Made by a program: the position numbers and the translations under genes
Shown: piece by piece, positions 52,842 to 63,075 of the stretch
How the letters are laid out: every line of letters starts with the position of its first letter
Position numbering within the stretch: position 1 is the first letter of the stretch
NCBI GenBank assembly: GCA_031550125.1
Contig: JAVBOW010000006.1
Coordinates: 1-64,000, forward strand
Direction: 5' to 3'
Length of the DNA: 64,000 nt
From: JAVBOW01 sp031550125
Lineage (GTDB): Bacteria; Bacteroidota; Bacteroidia; Bacteroidales; Rikenellaceae
Notes under the pieces: generated by a model
Databases searched by the model: none
What the model saw: only the letters and a program-made list of their open reading frames with translations
Told to the model about the DNA's origin: nothing

Positions 52842-54028
52842 CTCTGCAATCCGGGTTTCACGTCCAATCTACGGCACAGCGCCTTTACAGACTCCACTTC
52901 GTCCATGCTCATCGACGCCGTCAGCGATATGCGCAGTCTCTCACCGCCTTCCGGCACTGTCGGCTGCCTTATGGCCGTGGCCCAGAAACCTTCGTGGCGG
53001 AATTCGTCCGCCAGCCTCAGTGCGTTGGCGTTGCCCGGGGCCATGACGGGTATTATGCTTGCGCTGTCGGCCCGTCCTGTAAGCGCGTCGCACAGCGCGG
53101 CCAGATGACGCCTGCGCGGTTCGAAACTTTCCAGGCGGCCAACAAGGAAATCGCTCCACAGCAGGTTGACGGATGGCAGGGCGGTAGAGAATATCAACGT
53201 CCTCATGTGGTTGGCCATCAGCCTTACCAATGGTTCGTCCGCAATGATGAATCCGCCCGTGGACGCGACGGCCTTACTGAGCGTACCTATAAGCACGTCG
53301 ATCTCCTCCGACAGGCCGAGCATGGCGGCGCAACCCGCCCCCCGGGGTCCGTAAACTCCGAACGAGTGCGCTTCGTCCAGCATCAGCCTGAGGTCGTAAC
53401 GGCGTTTCAGCCCAACTATATCTTCCAGCGGGCAACGGTCGCCATCCATGCTGAAAACCGATTCGGTCGCCACCCACACGTTGCGGTAGCGGCTGCGGTT
53501 CTTGCGGACGATATCCTCAAGGTGTCCCATGTCGTTGTGCCTGAAGCGGAGGTGGTCGGCCCCGGAGAGCTTCAGTCCGTCTATTATGCTGGCGTGCGAG
53601 GCTTTGTCCGCAACGATAAGGTCGCCTTTTTCCGTTATGGCGGGTATCACCCCTGCGTTGGCAGAAAAGCCGCTGCCCGTAGCCAGCGCCTTCCGTCCGC
53701 CTGGATATAGCGCGGCGAGCGAATTTTCCAGAAGCGCGTACTCGGCGTTGTTGCCTGTCATCAGGCGCGACGACGGGTTGCTCATAATAAAAGTCCGCTC
53801 TTCGCCAAGCAGACGGAAAAACTCCCGTTGAAGCTCAGCCCCGCCGGGGCCGAGGCCGTGCGGCGAATTGTCTTCCGTAAGCCCCAGGTAGTCGTTGGAG
53901 GAGAGGTTGAGGAACGTTCTTCCGCCTGCGGTTATGTATTTTCCGCGCACGGACATCTCCTTAAGCTCCCTCAGCGCGCCCTGCCTTTCGAGGTCTCGCA
54001 ACGTATTTTCCGTCTCTTCGTGTTTCAT
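52838..54028 (-). CDS. bioF: 8-amino-7-oxononanoate synthase
   Basis: 396 residues from MKHEETENTLRDLE (54028; the longer frame to 54319 lies over mqnD). PLP enzyme: SSNDYLGL, DKASHASIIDG, LDEAHSFGVYGPRG, and PLP-Lys in GTLSKAVASTGG. Condenses pimeloyl-ACP with alanine. Confidence 0.95.
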   Translation of the reverse strand: MKHEETENTLRDLERQGALRELKEMSVRGKYITAGGRTFLNLSSNDYLGLTEDNSPHGLGPGGAELQREFFRLLGEERTFIMSNPSSRLMTGNNAEYALLENSLAALYPGGRKALATGSGFSANAGVIPAITEKGDLIVADKASHASIIDGLKLSGADHLRFRHNDMGHLEDIVRKNRSRYRNVWVATESVFSMDGDRCPLEDIVGLKRRYDLRLMLDEAHSFGVYGPRGAGCAAMLGLSEEIDVLIGTLSKAVASTGGFIIADEPLVRLMANHMRTLIFSTALPSVNLLWSDFLVGRLESFEPRRRHLAALCDALTGRADSASIIPVMAPGNANALRLADEFRHEGFWATAIRQPTVPEGGERLRISLTASMSMDEVESVKALCRRLDVKPGLQR

Positions 54029-54843
54029 TTCAGTGAATCTTCCGCTATACCCAGCAGGTGGCATATTCCCCGACGGGCCTCCGGGCCGAGCGTCAGCGAG
54101 TTTTCGTTTACGAACGTTTTTATGTGGCTTTCTATAACCTTTCTGTCCATCTCCTGCGCATGAGCCTTTACGAACGTCGCGGAGTGGGACGGGTTTGCCA
54201 TGGCGTATTCTATGCTGCGGCGTATCACCCTGTCTACTTTCCGGCGGATATCGTCCGGCAAAGCGCGCGAAACCACTATCCCGCCCAACGGCAGAGGCAT
54301 TCCCATGGCCTTTTCCCACAGTTGCCCCAGGTCGGCCACGAGCGTCAACCCGTGGTTGCGGTAGGTGAAACGCCCCTCATGGATCATCACGCCCGCGTCG
54401 GCGCGGCCGCTCACTACGGCGTCGGCTATGCGGTGGAAAATGTATTCGGGCTTGTCTGTTATCTCCGGGAAAAACTTGGAGACAAGCAGGTTTGCGGTGG
54501 TGTGCCGTCCGGGTATAGCCAACATGGCGCCTGCGTGCGGCTCGAAACCGTCCCCTTCGCGGGCAACCATGACAGGCCCGACGCCGTAACCCAGGGCGCT
54601 GCCCGAGTCGCATAGCGCATAACGATTCAGCAGCAGAGGCAGCGCCGCGTAACTCATCTTGCTTATCTCCACTCCTCCGTTTTTGTCTAACAGGTTGCCG
54701 TTCAGCTGTTCGATGTCGGCGAATGTCACCTCGAAAGCCAACCCTTCCGTGTCTATGCGCCCGGATATGAGGGCCTCGAACGAGAAAGTGTCGTTAGGGC
54801 ATGGCGATATAGCCAGTTTCACTGTTCGTACACGGCTTTTCAT
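54025..54843 (-). CDS. mqnD: 1,4-dihydroxy-6-naphthoate synthase
   Basis: 272 residues from MKSRVRTVKLAISP (54843). SPCPNDTFSFEALI and GRHTTANLL are the MqnD hallmarks. Acts late in the futalosine pathway to menaquinone. Overlaps bioF and mqnB by 4 bases. Confidence 0.95.
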   Translation of the reverse strand: MKSRVRTVKLAISPCPNDTFSFEALISGRIDTEGLAFEVTFADIEQLNGNLLDKNGGVEISKMSYAALPLLLNRYALCDSGSALGYGVGPVMVAREGDGFEPHAGAMLAIPGRHTTANLLVSKFFPEITDKPEYIFHRIADAVVSGRADAGVMIHEGRFTYRNHGLTLVADLGQLWEKAMGMPLPLGGIVVSRALPDDIRRKVDRVIRRSIEYAMANPSHSATFVKAHAQEMDRKVIESHIKTFVNENSLTLGPEARRGICHLLGIAEDSLK

Positions 54844-55415
54844 AACGGTATTCCTGCAAGCAGGCAGTCGAGTGCCGCCGAGAGGTTTTGCGTGGCCAGC
54901 GGTATATCCCATTCGTCGCGGCCAGCCGCTACGGCATTCGACACCGCCCTTATTTCCAGGAAAGGCACTCCGGCCCTTTCGCATACCGCGAAAAACGCCG
55001 CACCTTCCATATTCTCTATGTCGGCTTTCCCTGCTAACGGCGTGGCGGCGGCGTTGACCGTGTTGGACGCGCCTTTGGGCAACGCAGTGAATTGTCCGGC
55101 GAAAGGACAGTGGTATTCCTTTATGAACAGCGGGCTGAAACCTTCCGGACGCATCGCGCCCAGGTCTGCCACCCGCTCCGATTCCACAAGCAGGACGTCG
55201 CCTACGCCGAACGGCGACCCTTCGTACGAGCCGGCTATCCCCGCCAGTATCACGAGCGAAGGCGCGTGCCGCACGATGGCCCAATGTGTGGCCGCCGCCG
55301 TTTCGGCCATACCGACGCCGCATATTTCTATCGTGACCCCGCCGGGCGATCCCTCTCCGGCAAAGCGGCTTATCTCTTGCGCCGTAGGCGACAGTATGAC
55401 TATTCTCCGGGGCAT
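54840..55415 (-). CDS. mqnB: Futalosine hydrolase
   Basis: 191 residues from MPRRIVILSPTAQE (55415). Nucleoside-phosphorylase-like fold with LAGIAGSYEGSPFGVGDV and NMEGAAFFAVCE (purine-binding/catalytic). Releases hypoxanthine from futalosine. Its presence shows the MqnB-type route. Confidence 0.93.
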   Translation of the reverse strand: MPRRIVILSPTAQEISRFAGEGSPGGVTIEICGVGMAETAAATHWAIVRHAPSLVILAGIAGSYEGSPFGVGDVLLVESERVADLGAMRPEGFSPLFIKEYHCPFAGQFTALPKGASNTVNAAATPLAGKADIENMEGAAFFAVCERAGVPFLEIRAVSNAVAAGRDEWDIPLATQNLSAALDCLLAGIPL

Positions 55416-55774
55416 CGGCGTTTGTTCTTGATGAGCAGAATATGCAGGGTTACGGCGATTGCTATGCATATCAGCATGACCCTCACCCAGAGTATGCCGG
55501 TTATATACGCCGCGGCGTATATAATCGTACCCCACAGTAACGCAAGTACATATATCTTTACTTTTACCGGAAGCCCGCGCCCGTGGGCGTAATCGTCCAG
55601 ATACTTGCCGAAGACTTTGTTGGTGAGCAGCCAAGTGCGCAGCGCGGGCGAAGAACGTGCGAAAAACCACAGGGCCAACAGCAGGAAAGGCGTGGTGGGA
55701 AGCAACGGGACTACCACGCCCACAGCTCCCAAAGCCACGCATAGCAATCCCGATATAAGGAAGACGGGTTTCAA
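55400..55774 (-). CDS. DUF454 (YbaN-like) membrane protein
   Basis: 124 residues, three to four membrane segments; VVPLLPTTPFLLLALWFFARSS (in part) is the family signature. Overlaps mqnB by 16 bases. Function unknown. Confidence 0.9.
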   Translation of the reverse strand: MKPVFLISGLLCVALGAVGVVVPLLPTTPFLLLALWFFARSSPALRTWLLTNKVFGKYLDDYAHGRGLPVKVKIYVLALLWGTIIYAAAYITGILWVRVMLICIAIAVTLHILLIKNKRRCPGE

Positions 55775-55777
55775 TGC

Positions 55778-56734
55778 CTAATTTTTCTTCCCGCCGCCGA
55801 ATACGGAGAAGTTGACATAACGTTTAGGGTTGGCCTGGATGTCTTCCAGCAGACGGGCCAGGTTGCCCGTAGCCACCGACAGCGAATCGTACAACACTTC
55901 GTCGTTGATGAATTTGCCCAGCGTGCCGCCGCCGCTGTTTACCTTTTCGAGCGAGGCGTTGAGCTGCGCCAGGCTCGACGAGAGGTTTGTTATCATCTGC
56001 GGAATGTTCGACGAACTGAGCGAATCGGTGAAACCCTCCACGTTACCTACTATGCGGTCTATCCTGGGCGCGTTTTGCTTTAAACTGCGCGACAGGGCGT
56101 TGAGGTTGTTTACGATGGACTTTATGTCGGCCGATTCGCTTTTGACGATCCCGTCAAGCTCGGCCGATATGCTGGCCACGTGGCTTAACGTGGCGGTGAT
56201 GTGTCCCGTGTTTTTGTCCAGCAGTGTGTTTACCGACGTGAGAGTGTGCGTAATGTCGTTCACCAGCGTGTTGGCCTTTTGTTTTAGGAATTCGAACTCG
56301 GAGCCGGCCACCTCGAGGAAGTCCTTGTCCCATTCCGACCTCAACGTGTCTCCTTTTTGCAGGAAGGTGGCGGACTTGCCAAGTACTATCTCGAGCGCCT
56401 TGCCTCCCATGAGTCCGTCGCTGAATATGAGGGCCTTGGAGTCGTCAGGGATTTTATATTTCGATTTTACCTTCAGCTCGAGCAGTATTTTATTCGACAT
56501 GGCCGGATCGAATTCCATCCGGCGGATCACGCCCACCTTCAGCCCCCTGATCATTATGTTGGACGACGTCTGCAGGCCGCTTACCTGGTCGTAAAGGGCG
56601 TAATAGGTGCTTGTACCCCGGATCAGGTCGGTGCCTTTTATGAAGTTTATGGCCCAATACATGGCCATGATGGTCGCTACGGCGAAAATACCTATCCTTA
56701 CCTCTTTACGCAGTTTTATCTTTTTCCTGTTCAT
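55778..56734 (-). CDS. MlaD/MCE-family lipid transport protein
   Basis: 318 residues. One N-terminal membrane anchor (about 13-33), MCE domain (about 40-120: YALYDQVSGLQTSSNIMIRG in part), long helical C-terminus. Substrate-binding ring of a Mla-type phospholipid ABC system; mlaE and mlaF are not next to it. Lies 4 bases after the amidase gene. Confidence 0.92.
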   Translation of the reverse strand: MNRKKIKLRKEVRIGIFAVATIMAMYWAINFIKGTDLIRGTSTYYALYDQVSGLQTSSNIMIRGLKVGVIRRMEFDPAMSNKILLELKVKSKYKIPDDSKALIFSDGLMGGKALEIVLGKSATFLQKGDTLRSEWDKDFLEVAGSEFEFLKQKANTLVNDITHTLTSVNTLLDKNTGHITATLSHVASISAELDGIVKSESADIKSIVNNLNALSRSLKQNAPRIDRIVGNVEGFTDSLSSSNIPQMITNLSSSLAQLNASLEKVNSGGGTLGKFINDEVLYDSLSVATGNLARLLEDIQANPKRYVNFSVFGGGKKN

Positions 56735-56738
56735 CGTG

Positions 56739-57998
56739 CTATCTCTTTATCAGTTTAAGGGCTTCGCCCACGGTTATGGGCGTCCCGTCGAGGAACGCCA
56801 CCACAAAGGCGTCTTTCACCGTGCGGCGTACCTGGGCCTGGCGGGCCGTGGCCGTGGCGTAGGAGTCGCTCTCTTCGACGTAATATTTATATATGCCGCC
56901 TATTTTCTTCTCAAACACCTTGCCGCAATAAGCTCCGAAACAGGGGTCGCGCGGGGAGAGACTTTTGGGCGATATGCGTATCTGTACGGCAAAGGTGACT
57001 TTCTGTGAGGCGGCAGGGGCAAGGGTTGGCGACGGGGTCTGCGCGGCCGGCTGCGCCGCAACCCGTGTTGCGGGGACCTCCTCCGCAGTCGTGGCCGGGG
57101 ACTCCTGCGATACTGCCTCCAGGGCCGGTTCGCCGGCTTGAGTCGTGTTTGCGGCTGTTCGTTGCCCCTCTTCCCCGTCCGGATCGTTGGCCAGGGCTAT
57201 TGCCGCGCCTTTGCCTTCGCATTTGGTTTTATACGCGCTGAAGGCGTTGAAAAGGCAGCGCGCGTAGCGCTCCTGACCTTCGGCGCTTATCATTTTTTGC
57301 AGGTCGGCGTTGTTGTTTATGAAACCCAGTTCGGTCAGCACCGCAGGGGTGGACGTTTGCCACAGGACGATCAGCCCTGCCTCCTTAACCCCCCTGTCGA
57401 TCAACTTCAACCCTCCGTTGCTGTACTGGCTTTGGACCGAACTGGCAAAGGCGAGGCTCTGCTCGCGGTAGGCGTATTGCATGAGCGAGAAGATGATGAA
57501 CGATTCTGGCGAACCCGGTTCGTATCCCTGGTACCGCGTCGTGTGGTCGCTTTCCATGTTGATTACGTCGTTCTCGCGCATGGCCACCTCCAGGTTGGCC
57601 GCCGATTTCGACGTACCCATGATGAAGGTCTCCGTCCCCGAAGCGGGAGCGCCCTTGTTCGAGTTGGCGTGTATGGAGATGAAAAGGTCGGCCGAATTCC
57701 TGTTGGCTATACCGCCCCTTTCGGCCAACTCCACGAATACGTCGGTTTTGCGGGTGTAGATCACCTTTACGGCGGGGTAGTTGTCGGATATGAGCTTGCC
57801 CAGTTTCAGCGCCACCTGCAACACCACGTCTTTCTCTTTGTATTTGCCGCCCTGCGACAACGCTCCGGAGTCTTTGCCTCCGTGTCCGGGGTCTATCACC
57901 ACCGTCCGTATGACTTCCGTCTTCTGCGCCGCCGCGGCAAGCGGAGCGATGGCGCAGGCCGACAGTAACGCATATATAATGGAACGGGAAACTTTCAT
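56739..57998 (-). CDS. N-acetylmuramoyl-L-alanine amidase with SPOR-like domain
   Basis: 419 residues from MKVSRSIIYALLS (an ATG four codons upstream exists). Signal peptide, Amidase_3 domain (about 30-245) with VVIDPGHGGKDSGA, FISIHANS and a late Glu in LTELGFINN, a Pro/Ala/Thr linker, and a C-terminal SPOR-like domain (about 340-419). Cleaves stem peptides during septation. Confidence 0.94.
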   Translation of the reverse strand: MKVSRSIIYALLSACAIAPLAAAAQKTEVIRTVVIDPGHGGKDSGALSQGGKYKEKDVVLQVALKLGKLISDNYPAVKVIYTRKTDVFVELAERGGIANRNSADLFISIHANSNKGAPASGTETFIMGTSKSAANLEVAMRENDVINMESDHTTRYQGYEPGSPESFIIFSLMQYAYREQSLAFASSVQSQYSNGGLKLIDRGVKEAGLIVLWQTSTPAVLTELGFINNNADLQKMISAEGQERYARCLFNAFSAYKTKCEGKGAAIALANDPDGEEGQRTAANTTQAGEPALEAVSQESPATTAEEVPATRVAAQPAAQTPSPTLAPAASQKVTFAVQIRISPKSLSPRDPCFGAYCGKVFEKKIGGIYKYYVEESDSYATATARQAQVRRTVKDAFVVAFLDGTPITVGEALKLIKR

Positions 57999-58031
57999 CG
58001 GGACAAACATTAAAAACTGCGTTTTTTTAAC

Positions 58032-58039
58032 TACTTTTG
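58032..58039 (+). promoter_or_regulatory. -7 box upstream of the LptD-like gene
   Basis: TACTTTTG on the plus strand. A second TAAATTTG (58127-58134) overlaps the proposed TTG start. A hairpin tgccgac/gtcggca (58091-58107) lies between. Confidence 0.45.
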
Positions 58040-58131
58040 CAACCGTAAAAACGCTCCGTAACAGGCCTTAAGACCATTCCCGGAGCTTTTTGCCGACTTT
58101 GTCGGCAAAGGTACGAAACAATTCGGTAAAT

Positions 58132-60888
58132 TTGAACAGGTTTTCTCCGAAATACACCTTTTATTTTGCTTTGGCCCTGGCCGCGGCCTGCGTCCTGCTG
58201 TGCGGAAATCCGTCTTTCGGACTGCAATCGGCGGGGGACTACGCCGTCGGTCAACGTGATAGCCTGTCCGACATAGACGTAAGTCCGGCAAAGGACGCCG
58301 AGGCGGCCGAGCGCCAGCTTGAGCAGCGAAAGCTGGAGGCCGATTCGCTGATAGACATCATAGACAGCGCGCTGCTCGCCCCCGTAAAGCGCGACACCGC
58401 CGCCGTCAAGCCGGCGAAGAGTTTTCTGGACGATCCGATAAGCGGCACGGCCAACGATTCGCTCGTTTACGATCCGCGCCGCAAGCTGGTATACATTTAC
58501 GAAAAGGGCGACGTAATCTACCTCGACAAGAACCTGAAAGCCGATTTCATCCGCGTGGACATGTCTTCGAAGCTCATCTACGCCCACGGACGCCCGGATT
58601 CAATTCCCGAGACGGGCAAGTGGGAGACGACGCATCCCGAATTCATCGATGGTGGAAGCATCTACAAGACCGACACCATAACTTACAACCTGGCGAGCAA
58701 AAAGGCCAAGATAAAGGGCCTCTCGACGCAGGACGGCGAGGGATTCCTTCTGGGCCGCGATATTAAAAAAATGCCCGACAACACCATAAACATAGCCCAC
58801 GGGCGCTACACCACCTGCGACCATGTGGAGAGTCCTCACTTCTACCTGGCCATGACGCGCGCCAAAGCCATCCCGGGCAAGAAGGTTATCGTGGGTCCGT
58901 CGTACCTTGTCTTCGAGGACGTACCCATCTATTTCCTCGGGGTACCCTTCGCGTTTTTCCCGATGATGAGCGACCGCTCCTCGGGTTTCATCATGCCTGA
59001 GTACGGAGAGGATACTTACCGCGGCTTTTTCCTGCGTAACGGAGGCTATTACTTCGCTTTCAACGACTATATCGACGCAACCCTCACGGGAGGCATCTAT
59101 TCGCTCGGATCGTGGGAAGTCAACGGCGCCAGCAACTACCGCAAGCGCTATAAATACAACGGCAACTTCATGGGCAACTATTCCAAGATCATAGGAGGGG
59201 AGAAGGGGTCGGCCGACTATTCCAAGACAACCAGCTACAACGTTCGCTGGAGCCACTCTCAGGATCCGAAATTCAGGCCCAACTCCACTTTCTCCGCCAG
59301 CGTCAACTTCTCGTCGAGCAGCTACGCGAAGAGGGGGGCGCAGACCCTGGCCGACCACCTCTCCACACAAACCAACTCCTCGATAGCCTACAGCACGCGC
59401 TGGGGACAGGGCCGGTATTCGCTCAGCGTCGCGGCGACGCACTCGCAGAACTCGGCCGACACCACGATGTCGATAGGCTTCCCGTCGGCCACGTTCAGCG
59501 TAATGAAATTCTATCCATTTCGCCGGGAGGAACGCAGCGGTAAGGAGCGCTGGTACGAAAAGATTTCGATGTCCTACACCGGCAACATGCGTAACACCGC
59601 CTCGGGCAAGGAGTACGATATGTTCACCGACAAGATGTTCCGCAACATGGTGAACGGCGTGGAGCATTCCATTCCCGTTTCAATGTCATTCAATTTACTG
59701 AATTATATTAATTTAAGTCCGTCGGCCAATTATAACGAAACATGGAGTTTCAAGGCTTTCAATAAGGAATACGATCCGGCGCAGGGCAGAGCGGTGGTTG
59801 CCGACACTACTTTCGGCTTCTACAGGGCCTACCGCTACAGTTTCTCGGCCTCCATGTCCACCAAACTTTACGGCATGTACGAATTTACCGGCAAGAAATT
59901 CCCGATACGGTTCATACGCCACGTAATAACCACATCGGCGGGCATGTCATTCTCCCCTGACTTTTCAGATCCTAAATTCGGCATGTATAAGCCTGTGCAG
60001 AGCGATTCCACCGGAACCATAACGTATTATTCTCCAATGCAGGGAGCCGGCGCGTACAGCCCTCCCGGAACGGGCCGGTCGGCTTCGCTCTCCTTCAGCC
60101 TGGGCAACAACATAGAGATGAAGGTACGGAGTAAAGCCGACACATCGGGCATGAAGAAGATAAAGATAATAGAGAACCTTTCGGCCAGCAGCTCATATAA
60201 CTTCCTCGCCGACTCGCTCAACCTGTCGCCCTTTTCGCTCAACCTCCGTACCGGCACGCTTTTCGGCAACTTCGCCCTGCAACTCGGCGCGACGCTCGAT
60301 CCCTACCAACTTAACGACAAAGGGCATAAGATAAATAAATTCATGCTGGCCAAAGGCAAGCTGGGGCGCATAACTTCCACGGGATGGTCGTTCGGGTACA
60401 CTTTCCAGTCGACCAAGAAGGCTACAGGGGCGATGAACGACATAAATAACGGCGGATCGCTGCCTCCGGGGAGCGACCCTATGTTTTTCACCGACCCATC
60501 GGTAAACGCCTCCATGCGCCGCCAGGCCATGAGTTCGATGTACTACGATTTCGACATTCCCTGGAACCTTGGGGTAAACTACTCCCTAAGCTATTCGAAG
60601 CCGGGCCTGAAAGCCAACGTCACGCAAACCCTTCGCTTCAACACCAGTGTCACGCTTACGGAAAAGACGGGCATAACGTTCGACGGCGGCTACGACTTCA
60701 AAATGAAGAAATTCACTCCCGGTACGGTGAACATAACGCGCGACCTGCATTGCTGGCAAATGACCTTCTCTTGGGTGCCGATAGGCTCCTTCCAGTCGTG
60801 GAGCTTCTATATAGGGGTTAAGTCGGGCGTGCTGCACGACCTTAAATACGACAAGCGGAGCAGCTATTACGAAAACCTTTACGATTGA
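58132..60888 (+). CDS. LptD-like LPS assembly outer-membrane protein
   Basis: About 918 residues. No ATG is present near the start; TTG 58132 gives a normal signal peptide (RFSPKYTFYFALALAAA), TTG 58090 is the alternative. N-terminal OstA-like domain (about 95-290: GPSYLVFEDVPIYFLGVPFA in part) then a C-terminal barrel (SSGFIMPEYGED...), as in the Bacteroidetes LptD group. Inserts LPS into the outer membrane with the OstA-like protein at 38611. Confidence 0.9.
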   Translation: MNRFSPKYTFYFALALAAACVLLCGNPSFGLQSAGDYAVGQRDSLSDIDVSPAKDAEAAERQLEQRKLEADSLIDIIDSALLAPVKRDTAAVKPAKSFLDDPISGTANDSLVYDPRRKLVYIYEKGDVIYLDKNLKADFIRVDMSSKLIYAHGRPDSIPETGKWETTHPEFIDGGSIYKTDTITYNLASKKAKIKGLSTQDGEGFLLGRDIKKMPDNTINIAHGRYTTCDHVESPHFYLAMTRAKAIPGKKVIVGPSYLVFEDVPIYFLGVPFAFFPMMSDRSSGFIMPEYGEDTYRGFFLRNGGYYFAFNDYIDATLTGGIYSLGSWEVNGASNYRKRYKYNGNFMGNYSKIIGGEKGSADYSKTTSYNVRWSHSQDPKFRPNSTFSASVNFSSSSYAKRGAQTLADHLSTQTNSSIAYSTRWGQGRYSLSVAATHSQNSADTTMSIGFPSATFSVMKFYPFRREERSGKERWYEKISMSYTGNMRNTASGKEYDMFTDKMFRNMVNGVEHSIPVSMSFNLLNYINLSPSANYNETWSFKAFNKEYDPAQGRAVVADTTFGFYRAYRYSFSASMSTKLYGMYEFTGKKFPIRFIRHVITTSAGMSFSPDFSDPKFGMYKPVQSDSTGTITYYSPMQGAGAYSPPGTGRSASLSFSLGNNIEMKVRSKADTSGMKKIKIIENLSASSSYNFLADSLNLSPFSLNLRTGTLFGNFALQLGATLDPYQLNDKGHKINKFMLAKGKLGRITSTGWSFGYTFQSTKKATGAMNDINNGGSLPPGSDPMFFTDPSVNASMRRQAMSSMYYDFDIPWNLGVNYSLSYSKPGLKANVTQTLRFNTSVTLTEKTGITFDGGYDFKMKKFTPGTVNITRDLHCWQMTFSWVPIGSFQSWSFYIGVKSGVLHDLKYDKRSSYYENLYD

Positions 60889-60906
60889 CGATAACCGTAT
60901 ATAACA

Positions 60907-62985
60907 ATGAAAAAAATCATTCTCGCCGCCATGACATTGAGCGCACTGTTTTCGGGATGCAAAAGCGACAACCCGCTGCTGAAGGATTTCGCCGCCCCGT
61001 TCGCCACTCCTCCTTTCGATAAGATCAAGCCGGAGCATTATAAACCCGCATTCGAGGCCGCCATCCGGGAAATGATGGCCGAAGCAGAGGCCATAGCCGT
61101 CAACCCCGAAGCCCCCACGTTCGAAAATACCATCGTGGCGATGGAACGCAAGGGCGCGCGCCTGACGGCGATCTCCAACATATTCTTCAATATCACCGAG
61201 GCGGAGACGTCGCCCGAACTCGATTCTGTCGCCATCGAGATACAACCCATGCTTACCAAAGCCAATAACGACATATCGCTCGACGAGCGCCTCTTCGCCC
61301 GCGTAAAGGCCGTCCACGACGCCGGCGGCCGGTACGACGCCCAGGACGGCATGCTGCTGGAGGAGACCTACAAAGGTTTCGTCCGCAACGGCGCAGCCCT
61401 TTCTGCCGAGGACAAAGAGCGCTACCGTGCCATAACAACCGAACTCTCGGGCCTGACGCTCAAATACGGTCAAAACCTCCTGGCCGCCACCAACGCCTTC
61501 TCGATGGACCTTACCGAAGAGCAGGTGGGCGGCCTTCCCGATTTCGCCAGGGAGAGCATGGCCCACGAAGCCGCCGCCAAAGGCCGCACGGGCTACCTGC
61601 TCACTCTGCAGGCTCCTTCCTTCATACCTTACATGACCTACGCCACCGACCGCAACGTGAAAGAGAACGTATGGAGGGCCTACGGTTCGCGCTGCAATAC
61701 TGGCGGCGATAGCGATAACACCGGTTTGGTCAAACGCATATCCGAACTGCGCATGCAGCTGGCCAACCTGCTGGGCTATCCCACCTTCGCCGATTACGAA
61801 CTCGAGGAGCGCATGGCCGGAAGCCGCGCCGCCGTGGACGAATTCCTCGCCGGGCTTCTGGAAGCCTCGAAACCGTATGCCGAGAAGGATTTCACGCTCA
61901 TCCGCGATATGGCCGCCTCGAAAGGCCTGGCCGATTTCAAACCCTGGGACTGGAATTATTACGACGAGCAGTACAAAGAGGCGCGCTACAGCCTCAACGA
62001 AGAACTCGTTAAACCTTATCTGAAGCTCGAGAACGTGCAGGCCGGAATATTTCTGCTGGCCGAAAAACTCTACGGACTCACTTTCAGGCAAAACACCTCC
62101 ATCCCGGTCTACCATCCCGAAGTTACGACGTGGGAGGTTTACGACGAGTCGGGCAAGTTCATGGCCGTGGTCTACCTCGACTTCTTTCCCCGCGAGAGCA
62201 AACGCGGCGGGGCGTGGATGACTACTTTCCGCGATATGAGCATCGACGCCGCAGGGACGGAGATACGCCCCCTGATATCGCTCAACTGCAACTTCACCAA
62301 ACCCACACCTTCCTCCCCGTCGCTGCTTACCTTCGACGAGTTCACGACGTTCCTGCACGAGTTCGGCCACTGCCTGCACGGCATCCTTGCCGAAGGTAAA
62401 TATGCCTCTCAGACAGGTACCAACGTCTATCGCGATTTTGTGGAGCTTCCATCTCAGATAATGGAGAACTGGGCCACGGAGAAGGAATTCCTCGACCTGT
62501 GGGCCGTACATTACCAGACCGGCGAGAAGATGCCGGAAGAGCTGATAACCAAGATCGTGGAGGCCAAAAACTACATGGCCGCATACCGGTGCGTCCGGCA
62601 GCTGTTCTACGGCATCGACGACATGGCCTGGCATAGCATAACCGCGCCGGTAGAGATTCCCGTCGACGAATTCGAACGCGCCGCCACGCGCGGTACCCAG
62701 ATATTCGCCCCCGAAAAGGACATTTGCGTCTCCACCTCCTTTTCCCATATTTTCAGCGGAGGCTATGCCGCGGGCTATTACAGCTATAAGTGGGCCGAGG
62801 TGCTGGAGGCGGACGCCTTCTCCCTTTTCAAGGAGAAAGGGATATTCAACCGCGAGGTGGCGGATTCTTTCCGTCGCAACATACTCTCCAGGGGAGGCTC
62901 TGAAAATCCGATGGATCTTTATGTGCGCTTCCGCGGCCACAAGCCCGACATGACGGCGCTGCTGCGCAAGATGGGCGTGCAGTAA
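60907..62985 (+). CDS. dcp: M3-family dipeptidyl carboxypeptidase (Dcp-like) lipoprotein
   Basis: 692 residues with lipobox LFSGC (Cys18). Zinc motif FLHEFGHCLHG near residue 482 and the third ligand Glu about 25 residues later; family length. Removes C-terminal dipeptides in the periplasm. Confidence 0.95.
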   Translation: MKKIILAAMTLSALFSGCKSDNPLLKDFAAPFATPPFDKIKPEHYKPAFEAAIREMMAEAEAIAVNPEAPTFENTIVAMERKGARLTAISNIFFNITEAETSPELDSVAIEIQPMLTKANNDISLDERLFARVKAVHDAGGRYDAQDGMLLEETYKGFVRNGAALSAEDKERYRAITTELSGLTLKYGQNLLAATNAFSMDLTEEQVGGLPDFARESMAHEAAAKGRTGYLLTLQAPSFIPYMTYATDRNVKENVWRAYGSRCNTGGDSDNTGLVKRISELRMQLANLLGYPTFADYELEERMAGSRAAVDEFLAGLLEASKPYAEKDFTLIRDMAASKGLADFKPWDWNYYDEQYKEARYSLNEELVKPYLKLENVQAGIFLLAEKLYGLTFRQNTSIPVYHPEVTTWEVYDESGKFMAVVYLDFFPRESKRGGAWMTTFRDMSIDAAGTEIRPLISLNCNFTKPTPSSPSLLTFDEFTTFLHEFGHCLHGILAEGKYASQTGTNVYRDFVELPSQIMENWATEKEFLDLWAVHYQTGEKMPEELITKIVEAKNYMAAYRCVRQLFYGIDDMAWHSITAPVEIPVDEFERAATRGTQIFAPEKDICVSTSFSHIFSGGYAAGYYSYKWAEVLEADAFSLFKEKGIFNREVADSFRRNILSRGGSENPMDLYVRFRGHKPDMTALLRKMGVQ

Positions 62986-63020
62986 CCCTGCGGCGCGTTT
63001 GAATTCCGCCTGGCAGACGG

Positions 63021-63052
63021 TTTAACTCCTAACGGATAATATATTATATTTG
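63021..63052 (+). promoter_or_regulatory. Promoter of the HyfB-like gene
   Basis: TTTA (63021-63024), 20-base spacer, TATATTTG (63045-63052), 23 bases before the GTG at 63076. Confidence 0.6.
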
Positions 63053-63075
63053 CAACCTGATTATAGCGTCACGCC

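Noticed and set aside
60586..62940. 784-codon open frame antisense to lptD and dcp
   Set aside because: It is a shadow produced by GC-rich codon bias in two clearly real genes on the plus strand; its translation has no family pattern. The long antisense frames at 40018-41328, 34369-35391, 58600-59667 and 8415-9287 are rejected for the same reason.
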